50,480 nt of DNA, from assembly GCA_051648405.1 (NCBI GenBank), contig JBOFFC010000139.1:1-50480 (forward strand), read 5' to 3'. Made by a program: the position numbers and the translations under genes. Below are positions 1 through 8,759 of this stretch, piece after piece. This stretch comes from JBOFFC01 sp051648405 (GTDB lineage Bacteria > Planctomycetota > Planctomycetia > Pirellulales > Lacipirellulaceae). The first letter of the stretch is position 1. Each line of letters starts with the position of its first letter. The notes beneath the pieces were generated by a model. The model saw only the letters and a program-made list of their open reading frames with translations. It ran no database searches and was not told where the DNA came from.

Positions 1-595
1 AAAAGTCGCGCACCTCGCGCTCGACCTCGTGCGTGAGCTCGAGCGTCGGGTCGTGCTTGGTTAGCAGGATCCCGCCGAACTGCAAACGGGTGTTTCTGCG
101 GGCCATCACGCGCTTGATCAGCTCGATCATCTGCGTGAGTCCCTCCATGGCGAAGTACTCGCACTCGAGCGGCATCAGCACCTCGTCGGCCGTGGCGAGG
201 GCCGTCTCGGTGAGCGTCCCCAGCGACGGGGGGCAATCGACGAGCACGATGTCGTAGACCGAAAGGCTCGCCCCCAGGTGGTCGGCCACGAGCTTCGACT
301 CCCCCCCGCCGGCGCGGGCCAGGTGATCGACGTCGTGGAAGCTGCGGCTGCCGGGGAGGAGCTCAAGCCCTTCGACGCCGGTCGGGCAGACCGCTTCACG
401 CAGCGGCGTGCGTTCGACCAGCGGGTGCCGAGCCGTGGGCTGGCCCCCGACCGCCCCGGTGGCGTTGCACTGCGGGTCGAGGTCCACCAGCAGCGTCCTT
501 AGCCCGGCCATCGCGCACCCGGCGGCGACGTTCACCGCCGTGGTGGTCTTGCCGACGCCACCCTTCTGGTTCGCGATGCAGAGGACGCGGCCCAT
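1..595 (-). CDS. parA: ParA/Soj-type chromosome partitioning ATPase, partial
   Basis: The ATG is at 595 and the gene runs off the left edge, leaving about 198 residues. The N-terminus reads MGRVLCIANQKGGVGKTT, with the deviant two-lysine Walker A (KGGVGKTT) at residues 11-18. LVDLDPQCNATG follows near 36-47 and the Walker B strand DIVLVDCPPS at 115-123. These are the signatures of ParA/Soj, the ATPase that segregates the origin region together with ParB bound to parS. Three parS-like sites lie 260-350 bp upstream, which supports a chromosomal parA rather than a MinD-type protein. A parB gene would be expected beyond the left edge. MinD and other ParA-like ATPases are less likely because of the LDPQCN motif and the parS sites. 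Confidence 0.93.
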   Translation of the reverse strand, partial: MGRVLCIANQKGGVGKTTTAVNVAAGCAMAGLRTLLVDLDPQCNATGAVGGQPTARHPLVERTPLREAVCPTGVEGLELLPGSRSFHDVDHLARAGGGESKLVADHLGASLSVYDIVLVDCPPSLGTLTETALATADEVLMPLECEYFAMEGLTQMIELIKRVMARRNTRLQFGGILLTKHDPTLELTHEVEREVRDF

Positions 596-630
596 TGGGA
601 GTAGGCAGTGGGCAGAAGGCAGTGGGCAGT
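596..630 (+). repeat. Dispersed ggcagtgggcag repeat
   Basis: The stretch consists of alternating ggcag/ggca(g)aagg units directly upstream of the parA start. Inverted relatives (ctgccctctgcc type) lie at about 1020-1050 and 1385-1421. Similar low-complexity tgcc repeats are scattered in many environmental bacterial genomes; this is recalled from general knowledge, not checked. Confidence 0.5.
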
Positions 631-646
631 GAGGCCGCGCAGCGGT

Positions 647-671
647 CGCGAGTCGCGGCGTGTCGCCGCGG
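647..671 (+). repeat. REP-like hairpin repeat, copy A
   Basis: This 25-base unit contains the stem CGCGGCG (654-660), loop TGT and stem CGCCGCG (664-670). It is identical to copy B in inverted orientation, and its last 24 bases are identical to copy D. Confidence 0.75.
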
Positions 672-797
672 GCCCCGCCGAGAGACGACGGCTAGAGCGG
701 GGGGGCGGAGTGTAGGAGGGGACCTGCCCCGGCGGAATGGCAGTCGGGGGCGGGGTTGTGACGCACGCGACGCGCTCCAGCCTGACCGCTCGGGGTT

Positions 798-822
798 CCG
801 CGGCGACACGCCGCGACTCGCG
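798..822 (-). repeat. REP-like hairpin repeat, copy B (inverted)
   Basis: This is a perfect 25-base reverse complement of 647-671. It lies between parA and the parS cluster. Confidence 0.75.
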
Positions 823-858
823 TTAGTGGGAGGCCCGTCGCAGGGGGGGCTCCGTTGG

Positions 859-874
859 AGTTCCACGTGAAACA
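859..874. promoter_or_regulatory. parS-like site 1
   Basis: The 16-mer aGTTCCACGTGAAACA matches the bacterial parS consensus TGTTNCACGTGAAACA at 15 of 16 positions; only the first base differs. It is a near-perfect inverted repeat in the gap upstream of parA. ParB would load here. Confidence 0.85.
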
Positions 875-899
875 GTCCCCCCGATTGACGCGGCTTGCC

Positions 900-915
900 C
901 GTTTCACATGAAACA
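900..915. promoter_or_regulatory. parS-like site 2 (variant core)
   Basis: cGTTTCACATGAAACA matches the parS consensus except for the first base and one G-to-A change in the central CACGTG. Its centre is 41 bp from site 1. Binding could be weaker because the central CG is altered. Confidence 0.7.
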
Positions 916-931
916 CGCAGACGCTCCAGAG

Positions 932-947
932 CGTTCCACGTGAAACG
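932..947. promoter_or_regulatory. parS-like site 3
   Basis: cGTTCCACGTGAAACg keeps the full core GTTCCACGTGAAAC. Its centre is 32 bp from site 2. Together the three sites form an 89-bp cluster. Confidence 0.82.
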
Positions 948-973
948 TCCGGGGGGGGTGGCGAGACATGCGA

Positions 974-994
974 GGCGAGACGCCGCGACTCGCG
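974..994 (-). repeat. REP-like hairpin repeat, copy C (degenerate)
   Basis: Twenty-one bases match copy B with one mismatch (GAGAC in place of GACAC). The mismatch falls in the hairpin loop region. Confidence 0.6.
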
Positions 995-1057
995 AAAGCA
1001 GCGCGACGAAGCCCCGGGGCAACTGCCGTCTGCCCTCTGCCTGCTCCAACGGCCGCG

Positions 1058-1291
1058 TCAGCTCGACGGCAGGGCCGGAGCGACCTCGACGATCTGCTCG
1101 ATCGAGACGTGGGCCACGTTCTCGGCGATGCGCGGGTCCCCCTCGCGCGGCGTCACCACGTAGACGACTCGGTTGCTGATGATCGCCTGCTCGGGGTGGC
1201 GGACGACGTGGCTGCGGCCGTCGCTGAGCCGCAGCACCAGCGGCTGAAACGGCGTCTCGGCCATGATCTCGACGAGCGTGGAAGCGTCCAT
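1058..1291 (-). CDS. Small hypothetical protein (77 aa)
   Basis: The 77-residue protein starts MDASTLVEIMAETPFQPL. It has no signal peptide or membrane segment. The sequence (LVLRLSDGRSHVVRHPEQAIISN, then VVYVVTP) looks like a small beta-rich domain of a type common in planctomycetes, but I cannot assign a function. The ATG at 1291 follows a purine-rich stretch (rc of ccctcggg), which fits a weak ribosome binding site. It stands alone between the parS region and the DUF1015 gene, all on the same strand. Confidence 0.7.
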   Translation of the reverse strand: MDASTLVEIMAETPFQPLVLRLSDGRSHVVRHPEQAIISNRVVYVVTPREGDPRIAENVAHVSIEQIVEVAPALPSS

Positions 1292-1384
1292 CTTGGAACC
1301 CTCGGGGCGGGATGACGGCCGTATTCTAGCCGGTCGAGTGGCCCATTCCGACGCGCCGAATGCGCTGCTGCGCGTCTCGCGCGT

Positions 1385-1421
1385 CCTGCCTGCTGCCCTC
1401 TGCCCGCTGCCTACTCCAACG
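1385..1421 (-). repeat. Dispersed tgcc-type repeat overlapping the end of the DUF1015 gene
   Basis: The run of ctgcc/ctctgcc units ends in ctactcc. That end overlaps the stop codon and final Leu-Glu of the DUF1015 gene, so the repeat has been recruited into the extreme C-terminus. Confidence 0.45.
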
Positions 1422-2775
1422 GATTAATCACCAACCCGCTCAGCAACTTCGGGTAGAAGTAGGTGCTCTTGGCCGGCATCCGCTCGTTGTGGTTCGAGAC
1501 CCGGCGGATGTCCTCCAGCGAGGCGGGCATCACGATCGCGGCGAGCTCGAAGCGCCCGCCGGAGCCGACCTGGCCGGTGAGGTCGCGCCCCTTGTCGTCG
1601 CCGTGCTTCAGGCCGTGGACCACCTCGTCGATTGCGCGGACGTACTTCGGCGCGGCGCCCTCGGCGGCGCCGAGCAGTTCGTCGATCACCAGCCGATGGA
1701 GCAGGCTCACCCCCAGCGAACGCCAGTCGGCCGAGCGCTCGGGGGCGACCTGCGCGAGGCGGTCGCGGCCGGCCTGCGTCACGCGGCAGAGGGTCCACTT
1801 CTGGTCGGCCGCCGTGTAGAGGGCGAGCGTCCCCTGCTCGCCCTCGATCTCGACCAGCTCCCACGCCGAGGGGGCGGCCCCCGGGCCGTCGCCGGCCGGC
1901 TCGAGCGTGAAGCAGTCGCCGAGCTTCGCCCCCAGGTCGCCGGCGGTCATCGGGGAGAGGCCGCGGAACAAGCGGTGCGTCGGCAGGACGAGCATCCCCT
2001 CGTCGCTCATCGAGACGCACATCATCAGCACGAAGTTGGCCGGGTGCTCGCTCGGCAGGGGGCTCCCGTGCTGGGCGAGCCACTGGGCGGCGACCTCGTT
2101 GCGCAGGTTGCAGGCGGTCTCGTAACGGTGGTGACCGTCGGCGATGTAGAGCGGCCGGCCCCCCATCGCCTTCTGCAAGGCCGCGGCGGTCGCCACGTCG
2201 ATGATGGGCCAGATGCGGTTGACGACCCCCAGGTGGTCGGTCGCCTCGAGCGGCGCGACGCCGGCGATCGCCGCTTCGAGAACCGACTGGGCCTCGTTCG
2301 TGTCGTCGGGGTAGAGTCCGAAGATCTGGCTGAGGTTCGCCTTGCACGCCCGCCACAGCTTGAGCCGGTCGGCCTTCGCGCCGCCGTGCGTCTCTTCGTG
2401 CGGATAGATGTTCCCCTCGCCGAACCGCTCGAGCCGCACGCGGCACATGAACCCGCGGCGCGTGTAGCTCTGGCCACGGTCCTCGTAGACCTGGTGGTAG
2501 GCGTAGATCGCCGCTTCCCCCTCGTCGAACAGCACGCGGTCGCGGCGCCACGAGCGATAGGTCCGGGCCGCCGCCGCGTAGCGCGTCTCGCCCGTAGCGT
2601 CGCCCGGCTCGTCCTGCGGCAGGATCAGGCGCACCACGTTGTGGGGGCTGGCCGCTTCGAGCCGCGCGCGGAGCTCGGCGTCGATCACGTCGTACGGCGG
2701 AGCGACGACGCTCGACAACCCGCCGACGTGGCCCAGGTCGTAGCGCACGCCGCGAAAGGCTTCGATGTCGGGCAT
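1411..2775 (-). CDS. DUF1015 family protein
   Basis: This 454-residue protein of the DUF1015 family (COG4198) starts MPDIEAFRGVRYD. Family hallmarks are VVAPPYDVI at 23-31, YPHEETH at 124-130 and the nearly invariant DGHHRYET at 213-220, which probably binds a ligand or phosphate. Length is normal for the family. The fold has been related to ParB/Srx-like kinases, and some relatives are linked with serine phosphorylation. That is a family-level hint and not a call for this gene. It sits downstream of ahcY on the same strand but is separated from it by a strong terminator, so it is probably transcribed independently. Confidence 0.88.
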   Translation of the reverse strand: MPDIEAFRGVRYDLGHVGGLSSVVAPPYDVIDAELRARLEAASPHNVVRLILPQDEPGDATGETRYAAAARTYRSWRRDRVLFDEGEAAIYAYHQVYEDRGQSYTRRGFMCRVRLERFGEGNIYPHEETHGGAKADRLKLWRACKANLSQIFGLYPDDTNEAQSVLEAAIAGVAPLEATDHLGVVNRIWPIIDVATAAALQKAMGGRPLYIADGHHRYETACNLRNEVAAQWLAQHGSPLPSEHPANFVLMMCVSMSDEGMLVLPTHRLFRGLSPMTAGDLGAKLGDCFTLEPAGDGPGAAPSAWELVEIEGEQGTLALYTAADQKWTLCRVTQAGRDRLAQVAPERSADWRSLGVSLLHRLVIDELLGAAEGAAPKYVRAIDEVVHGLKHGDDKGRDLTGQVGSGGRFELAAIVMPASLEDIRRVSNHNERMPAKSTYFYPKLLSGLVINPLE

Positions 2776-2812
2776 GGGGAGTGCGGAAGTCGGATTTCGG
2801 AATGCGGAAGGA
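2776..2812 (+). repeat. Dispersed gcggaagtcgga-type repeat
   Basis: The run ggagtgcggaagtcggattt followed by cggaatgcgg consists of imperfect gcgga units and begins at the DUF1015 start codon. It resembles widespread short dispersed repeats of environmental bacteria. It makes up most of the leader of the DUF1015 gene. Confidence 0.4.
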
Positions 2813-2830
2813 GCGAAACGCGGCGCGTCG

Positions 2831-2854
2831 GCGAGTCGCGGCGTGTCGCCGCGG
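2831..2854 (+). repeat. REP-like hairpin repeat, copy D
   Basis: Twenty-four bases are identical to 648-671. It lies between ahcY and the DUF1015 gene, so all four copies seen are intergenic. Confidence 0.75.
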
Positions 2855-2869
2855 AGGCCAACCTACCAA

Positions 2870-2905
2870 CGAAAAACGGCCGCCGGCAGGGCGCCGGCGG
2901 CCGTT
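2870..2905 (-). terminator. Rho-independent terminator of ahcY
   Basis: A perfect 13-bp inverted repeat has arms at 2875-2887 and 2893-2905 and a 5-base loop. On the minus strand it is followed directly by TTTTTC (2871-2876 read in reverse). It lies 57 bp past the ahcY stop. Confidence 0.9.
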
Positions 2906-2961
2906 GTGGGTTGTCGGTCGATCGCCAACTCGCCCCGGGTCAGCGACCCGGGGCTGAGGGC

Positions 2962-4323
<1,362 letters not shown>

Positions 4324-4589
4324 GGTGGGGCCTCCTGTCGGTCGCGGGGAGAGGGGGTGTAGGCCGCGGAGACGTCCCGGAGAAGCCCGGGGCCGCAGCC
4401 AACTGAGGGTCAGGGGATGGTTTTGCGCTGGCGAGATTCTAGTTGCTGCCGCCCCTTAGCGACAGCCGTTGCCCGCATTTCCGCCGCCATCGGCATGACG
4501 CGTGCTGGCGGCCTAACCGACCGGCGCCGGCGCCACGCAACAGGTTTTCTGTCGCACGTTTTCTGCCGGACGAGCCGGCCCCACCGCGA

Positions 4590-5267
4590 TCAGGCCTGGG
4601 CAGCGAACGCTTGAAGCGCCTCGGCGACGAAGCGGCTGACGAGCAGCGGGTCCTTTACCCCGGGGGACGATTCGACGCCGCTCGCCACATCGACGCCCCA
4701 CGGGGCGGCGGCGCGGATCGCCTCGGCGACGTTCTCTGCGGTAAGTCCCCCCGCCAGCAACAGCGCCGTAGTCCCCAGCATGTGGCGTTCGCTAGCAAGC
4801 TGGGCGAGGTCCACACGGCAGCCGGTCCCGCCGTACGCGCCGCCGCTCGCGGCATCGACCAGCAGGGCGTCGGGGGCGCGCCCGGCTCGTTCGGCGGCGG
4901 CCAAGTAGTCGGCAGTCGGTGCGAGGCCCGCGGCTCCCATGCGGACGGCCCTGAGGACCGGCGTCGAGCCGGGAAGCGCTCCGAGCGCCTCGGGGGGCTC
5001 GTCGCCGTGCAATTGCACCACGTCGAGGCCGACCCGCCGGACGACCTCGGCAATCCTCTCGGGGGCCTCGTTGACGAAGACCCCGACTACCAGCGGGCGG
5101 CCCCCCTGCGAAGCGCCGAGCGCTCGGACGATCTCGCAAGCCCGCTCGACGCTCACCGACCGCGGACTGGGGGCGTAGAAGTTGAGCCCGATCGCGTCGG
5201 CGCCGGCGTTGGCCGCGAACAATGCGTCGCCGGGGGTCGTGACTCCGCAGACCTTGATTCGGAACAC
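4590..5267 (-). CDS. trpF: Phosphoribosylanthranilate isomerase
   Basis: This 225-residue TIM-barrel enzyme of tryptophan synthesis converts phosphoribosylanthranilate to CdRP. The N-terminal KVCGVTTPGDA contains the catalytic Cys of the KxCG motif. GADAIGLNFYAPSPRSV follows, then VQLHGDEPPE with the phosphate-handling region, LLVDAASGGAYGGTG, and the C-terminal GVDVASGVESSPGVKD. All are typical of TrpF. No other trp gene is nearby, so it is a stand-alone locus. The 268-bp gap upstream holds a palindromic operator-like sequence. Confidence 0.96.
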   Translation of the reverse strand: MFRIKVCGVTTPGDALFAANAGADAIGLNFYAPSPRSVSVERACEIVRALGASQGGRPLVVGVFVNEAPERIAEVVRRVGLDVVQLHGDEPPEALGALPGSTPVLRAVRMGAAGLAPTADYLAAAERAGRAPDALLVDAASGGAYGGTGCRVDLAQLASERHMLGTTALLLAGGLTAENVAEAIRAAAPWGVDVASGVESSPGVKDPLLVSRFVAEALQAFAAQA

Positions 5268-5374
5268 GCTCGATCGACCGGTGGAGAGGAGACGGTAGCG
5301 GCGCCAGCGTTGCGCTCGCCCTCATCGCCGTGGGAAGGAATCGTAGGCCCCCCTAAACACCAGGGGGAGCGAAC

Positions 5375-5390
5375 CTGTTCGTATGAACAG
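5375..5390. promoter_or_regulatory. Palindromic operator candidate (CTGT-N8-ACAG)
   Basis: CTGTTCGTATGAACAG is a perfect 6-bp inverted repeat around GTAT and fits the CTGT-N8-ACAG pattern of proteobacterial LexA boxes. It lies between the divergent trpF (start 5267) and the ExeA-like gene (start 5536). The regulator is unknown; LexA consensus varies between phyla. Confidence 0.4.
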
Positions 5391-5535
5391 ATTCTGAATG
5401 GACGTGTTACTTACCGCGCAGCACGCGATGCGAGTGAAGCGGGCCGCGGCGGACTGCCGATCTCCCACAACGTCCGCGCGACGACTGTGGTCGTGGCGTC
5501 GGCGTGGGCGTTTTACGGTTCCCGGGAAGTGACCA

Positions 5536-7188
5536 ATGACCTTCGCACCCTCTTCCCGTGACAGCAACCTCCCGCAAGCGAAGGGCCCCGCGGCGCAGCG
5601 ACGCGCGTTCCCGGCCCATCCCGTGGTGGACCACTACTTCGGGGCCGAGTCGATCGAGTCGGCGCGTCGCCGAATTGGCGCTTGCCTCGAACGGGGGGAC
5701 GGCCCCGCGATCGTCGTCGGCGCGCCGGGCTGCGGGAAGACGATGCTGCTCGAGGTGCTCGCCGCCGAGTTCACGAGCCGCTTCCGCGTCGTGCGTCTCG
5801 CCAGCACGCAGCTCTGCACGCGTCGCGCCCTGCTGCAAGCGATCCTCTACGGCCTGGGCGAGAGCTTCCGCGACCGCGAGGAAGGAGAGCTCCGGCTCGC
5901 GCTCGTTTCGGCCCTCGAGGCCCCGTCGGTGACGGGCCCCGGCGTCGCGCTGCTCATCGACGAGGCCCAGAGCCTCCCCGCGCGGCTGCTCGAGGAGTTG
6001 CGGCTGCTGTCGAACTCGTCGCTGGCGGGCGAGCCCCGGTTGCGGGTCGTGCTTGCCGGAACGGCGGCGCTCGACGAGGTGTTCACCTCTCCTGAACTGA
6101 GCACGTTCAGCCAGCGGCTCGCGGCCCGGTGTTACCTCGCGCCGCTGAGCCGCGACGAGACCACGCGGTACGTCCGCGCCCACGTCGCCGCAGCCGGCGC
6201 CGACCCCGACGAGCTCTTCGCCCCCGACGCCTACAACACGATCCACTTGGCGAGCGACGGCGTCCCGCGCGTCGTGAACCAGGTCTGCGACCGGGCGCTC
6301 GTCCTGTGCGTCGAACGGGGCGCCGAGCGGATCACCGCCAAGGCGATCGAAGAGGCGTGGTCGGACCTCCACCAACTCCCGGCGCCTTGGCACACCCCGG
6401 CGCTCGACGCGGTGCAGAGCGCCGCGTCCCACGGGCCGAGCACGCACGCGATGGGCGTCATCGAGTTCGGGCAACTCGACGACGAGCTCGACGACTTCAA
6501 CCCGACGCCGCGCGTCCTGGGCCCCAGCGCCAAGCCGACGCTCGCGTCATCGATCGCCTCGCCGTTGTTCAGCGCCCCGGCGCCCCCGGTGATCTCCTAC
6601 GACATCGACGACGAGCTCGAGGACGAGCTCGACAGCGAGCTGGACGGTGAGCTGGAGCTCGACCACGCCGACGACGAACCGGTCGCGCTCGCGTTCCCGA
6701 TCCTGATGAACGAGCGGCGTTTCCTCGCCGAGGCGCCGCAGACCGAGGCCGACGGGGACGAGCCGGTCGCCAACGACCCGTTCGACGAGCCCTTCGACGA
6801 GGAAGAGATCGTCCTTGACCGCTTCGCGGGTCTCGAATCCGTAATCCCGGCCGGTTCGCAGGCCGTTGTGAACCGCCAGGACACGACGCTCGCGCGGGTC
6901 TTCGAGGCGTTCAACCCGGCCGTCTCGTCGCTGCTGGACGACGTGGCGGCCCGCATGGCGCCCCTCGCGGAACTGACGATCGTCCAAGAGGTGACGGCCC
7001 AGTCGACCGGCGCCGGCGTGCGGCAAGCCGCCGCGGGACTCGAGTCCCAAACGGTGGCGTCGAATTGTCCCGCGGGGGACGATAGCGAACTGCTCGTCGT
7101 CGAGGACGACGCCCTCCCCGCGGCCCCTTCGACCGAAGCGGTCCGCCAAGACTACCGGCAACTATTCGCGGGTCTCCGTCAGGGCTGA
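5536..7188 (+). CDS. ExeA-like AAA ATPase with acidic C-terminal extension
   Basis: This 550-residue protein has an N-terminal AAA module of the ExeA/TniB (AAA_22) type. Walker A is GAPGCGKT (62-69), Walker B VALLIDEAQ (137-145) and a sensor-like VVLAGTAAL follows. VPRVVNQVCDRAL and an ITAKAIEEAW helix end the module near residue 275. The rest is low-complexity and very acidic (for example DDELDDF, then DIDDELEDELDSELDGELEL near 355-375), with no peptidoglycan-binding or membrane segment that I can see. ExeA relatives drive assembly of export machines; the partner here is unknown. The start ATG has GGAAG seven bases upstream. The next gene, an epimerase, follows after 60 bp, so this could be an envelope or polysaccharide operon. 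Confidence 0.85.
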   Translation: MTFAPSSRDSNLPQAKGPAAQRRAFPAHPVVDHYFGAESIESARRRIGACLERGDGPAIVVGAPGCGKTMLLEVLAAEFTSRFRVVRLASTQLCTRRALLQAILYGLGESFRDREEGELRLALVSALEAPSVTGPGVALLIDEAQSLPARLLEELRLLSNSSLAGEPRLRVVLAGTAALDEVFTSPELSTFSQRLAARCYLAPLSRDETTRYVRAHVAAAGADPDELFAPDAYNTIHLASDGVPRVVNQVCDRALVLCVERGAERITAKAIEEAWSDLHQLPAPWHTPALDAVQSAASHGPSTHAMGVIEFGQLDDELDDFNPTPRVLGPSAKPTLASSIASPLFSAPAPPVISYDIDDELEDELDSELDGELELDHADDEPVALAFPILMNERRFLAEAPQTEADGDEPVANDPFDEPFDEEEIVLDRFAGLESVIPAGSQAVVNRQDTTLARVFEAFNPAVSSLLDDVAARMAPLAELTIVQEVTAQSTGAGVRQAAAGLESQTVASNCPAGDDSELLVVEDDALPAAPSTEAVRQDYRQLFAGLRQG

Positions 7189-7248
7189 GCCGCGGCGGCG
7201 ACGCGGCACTGCGGCCTTTCTCGCCAGCACCACGGAACGCACCGCGCC

Positions 7249-8199
<951 letters not shown>

Positions 8200-8205
8200 G
8201 TATAC
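8200..8205 (+). promoter_or_regulatory. Candidate -10 element of hicAB
   Basis: TATACT lies 37 bp upstream of the hicA start, an AT-rich match in very GC-rich surroundings. No convincing -35 box is visible at 17 bp. Confidence 0.4.
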
Positions 8206-8241
8206 TGCCGGCGTAGCAGCAGCTCACGACGGACGGTCTCG

Positions 8242-8445
8242 ATGCCCCGCAAGATCCGTGATCTCGTCCGCGACCTTCGCGACGCGGGGTTCTCGGTAGT
8301 CGCCGGTGGCGGCAAGGGTTCGCACCGGAAGCTTACGCACCCGAGCTACGGCGGTGCCGTCACGCTCAGCGGCAACGAGGGCGATGACGCGAAGCGGTAC
8401 CAGGAGAAGCAGGTTCGGCAGGCGATCGAGGAGGTTTCGCGATGA
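8242..8445 (+). CDS. hicA: HicA-family mRNA interferase toxin
   Basis: This 67-residue protein starts MPRKIRDLVRDLRDAGF and contains GGGKGSHRKLTHP with the expected catalytic His28. This is the dsRBD-like HicA toxin, which cleaves mRNA independently of ribosome position. The C-terminal KRYQEKQVRQAIEEV fits the family. It overlaps the downstream antitoxin by four bases (ATGA), so the two are translationally coupled. Length and gene order (toxin first) are typical of HicAB. Confidence 0.92.
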   Translation: MPRKIRDLVRDLRDAGFSVVAGGGKGSHRKLTHPSYGGAVTLSGNEGDDAKRYQEKQVRQAIEEVSR

Positions 8446-8663
8446 AGACCATCGACCAGTACCACCGCTGGGTCGAGTGGAGCGACGAGGACCAGGTCTA
8501 CATCGGGCGCTGCCCCGACCTGATCACCGGCATCCACGGCGACGACCCGGTCGAGCTTTACCGGGAGCTCGGTGAGGTCGTCCAGGACGTGATCGACGAG
8601 CTCCAGCGAACGGGTTGTGCCCTGCCTGCGCCGCGCACCCGGCCGATGCAAGAGGTGTCGTGA
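8442..8663 (+). CDS. hicB: HicB-family antitoxin, short form
   Basis: This 73-residue protein has the HicB partial RNase H-like fold: YHRWVEWSDEDQVYIGRCPDL, then GIHGDDPVELYRELGEVVQDVIDEL. It would bind and neutralise HicA. Longer HicB proteins carry a C-terminal helix-turn-helix or ribbon-helix-helix DNA-binding part. Here the chain ends soon after residue 60 with a Pro/Arg-rich tail (ALPAPRTRPMQEVS), so autoregulation by the usual route is not evident. The ATG overlaps the hicA stop. Confidence 0.9.
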   Translation: MKTIDQYHRWVEWSDEDQVYIGRCPDLITGIHGDDPVELYRELGEVVQDVIDELQRTGCALPAPRTRPMQEVS

Positions 8664-8759
8664 GGCACTCCGTGGCGTACTCCGGGGGCTCGCGCCCCCG
8701 GCTCAGGTTGTGGTGCGCTTGGGCTGGCGTTGGCTGGTGGTTCGCTGGATGCTCGTGCG

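Larger units (their letters stand above)
596..1057. other. Gene-free stretch upstream of parA with parS cluster and dispersed repeats
   Basis: I see no convincing gene in these 462 bases. Longer open frames here are GC-rich shadows rich in Arg and Pro. The stretch holds the three parS-like sites, a tgggcag-type repeat at 596-630 with an inverted relative near 1020-1050, and three copies of a hairpin-forming repeat (647-671, 798-822 inverted, 974-994 degenerate). Confidence 0.8.

Noticed and set aside
396..1049. A 217-codon minus-strand frame across the start of parA
   Set aside because: It overlaps the parA coding sequence in another frame and covers the parS sites and repeats. Its translation is Arg/Pro-rich without any motif.
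4324..4460. SAH riboswitch in the ahcY leader
   Set aside because: The leader contains GC-rich stems, but the conserved core of the SAH riboswitch could not be found by eye. A covariance search with the SAH riboswitch model would settle it.
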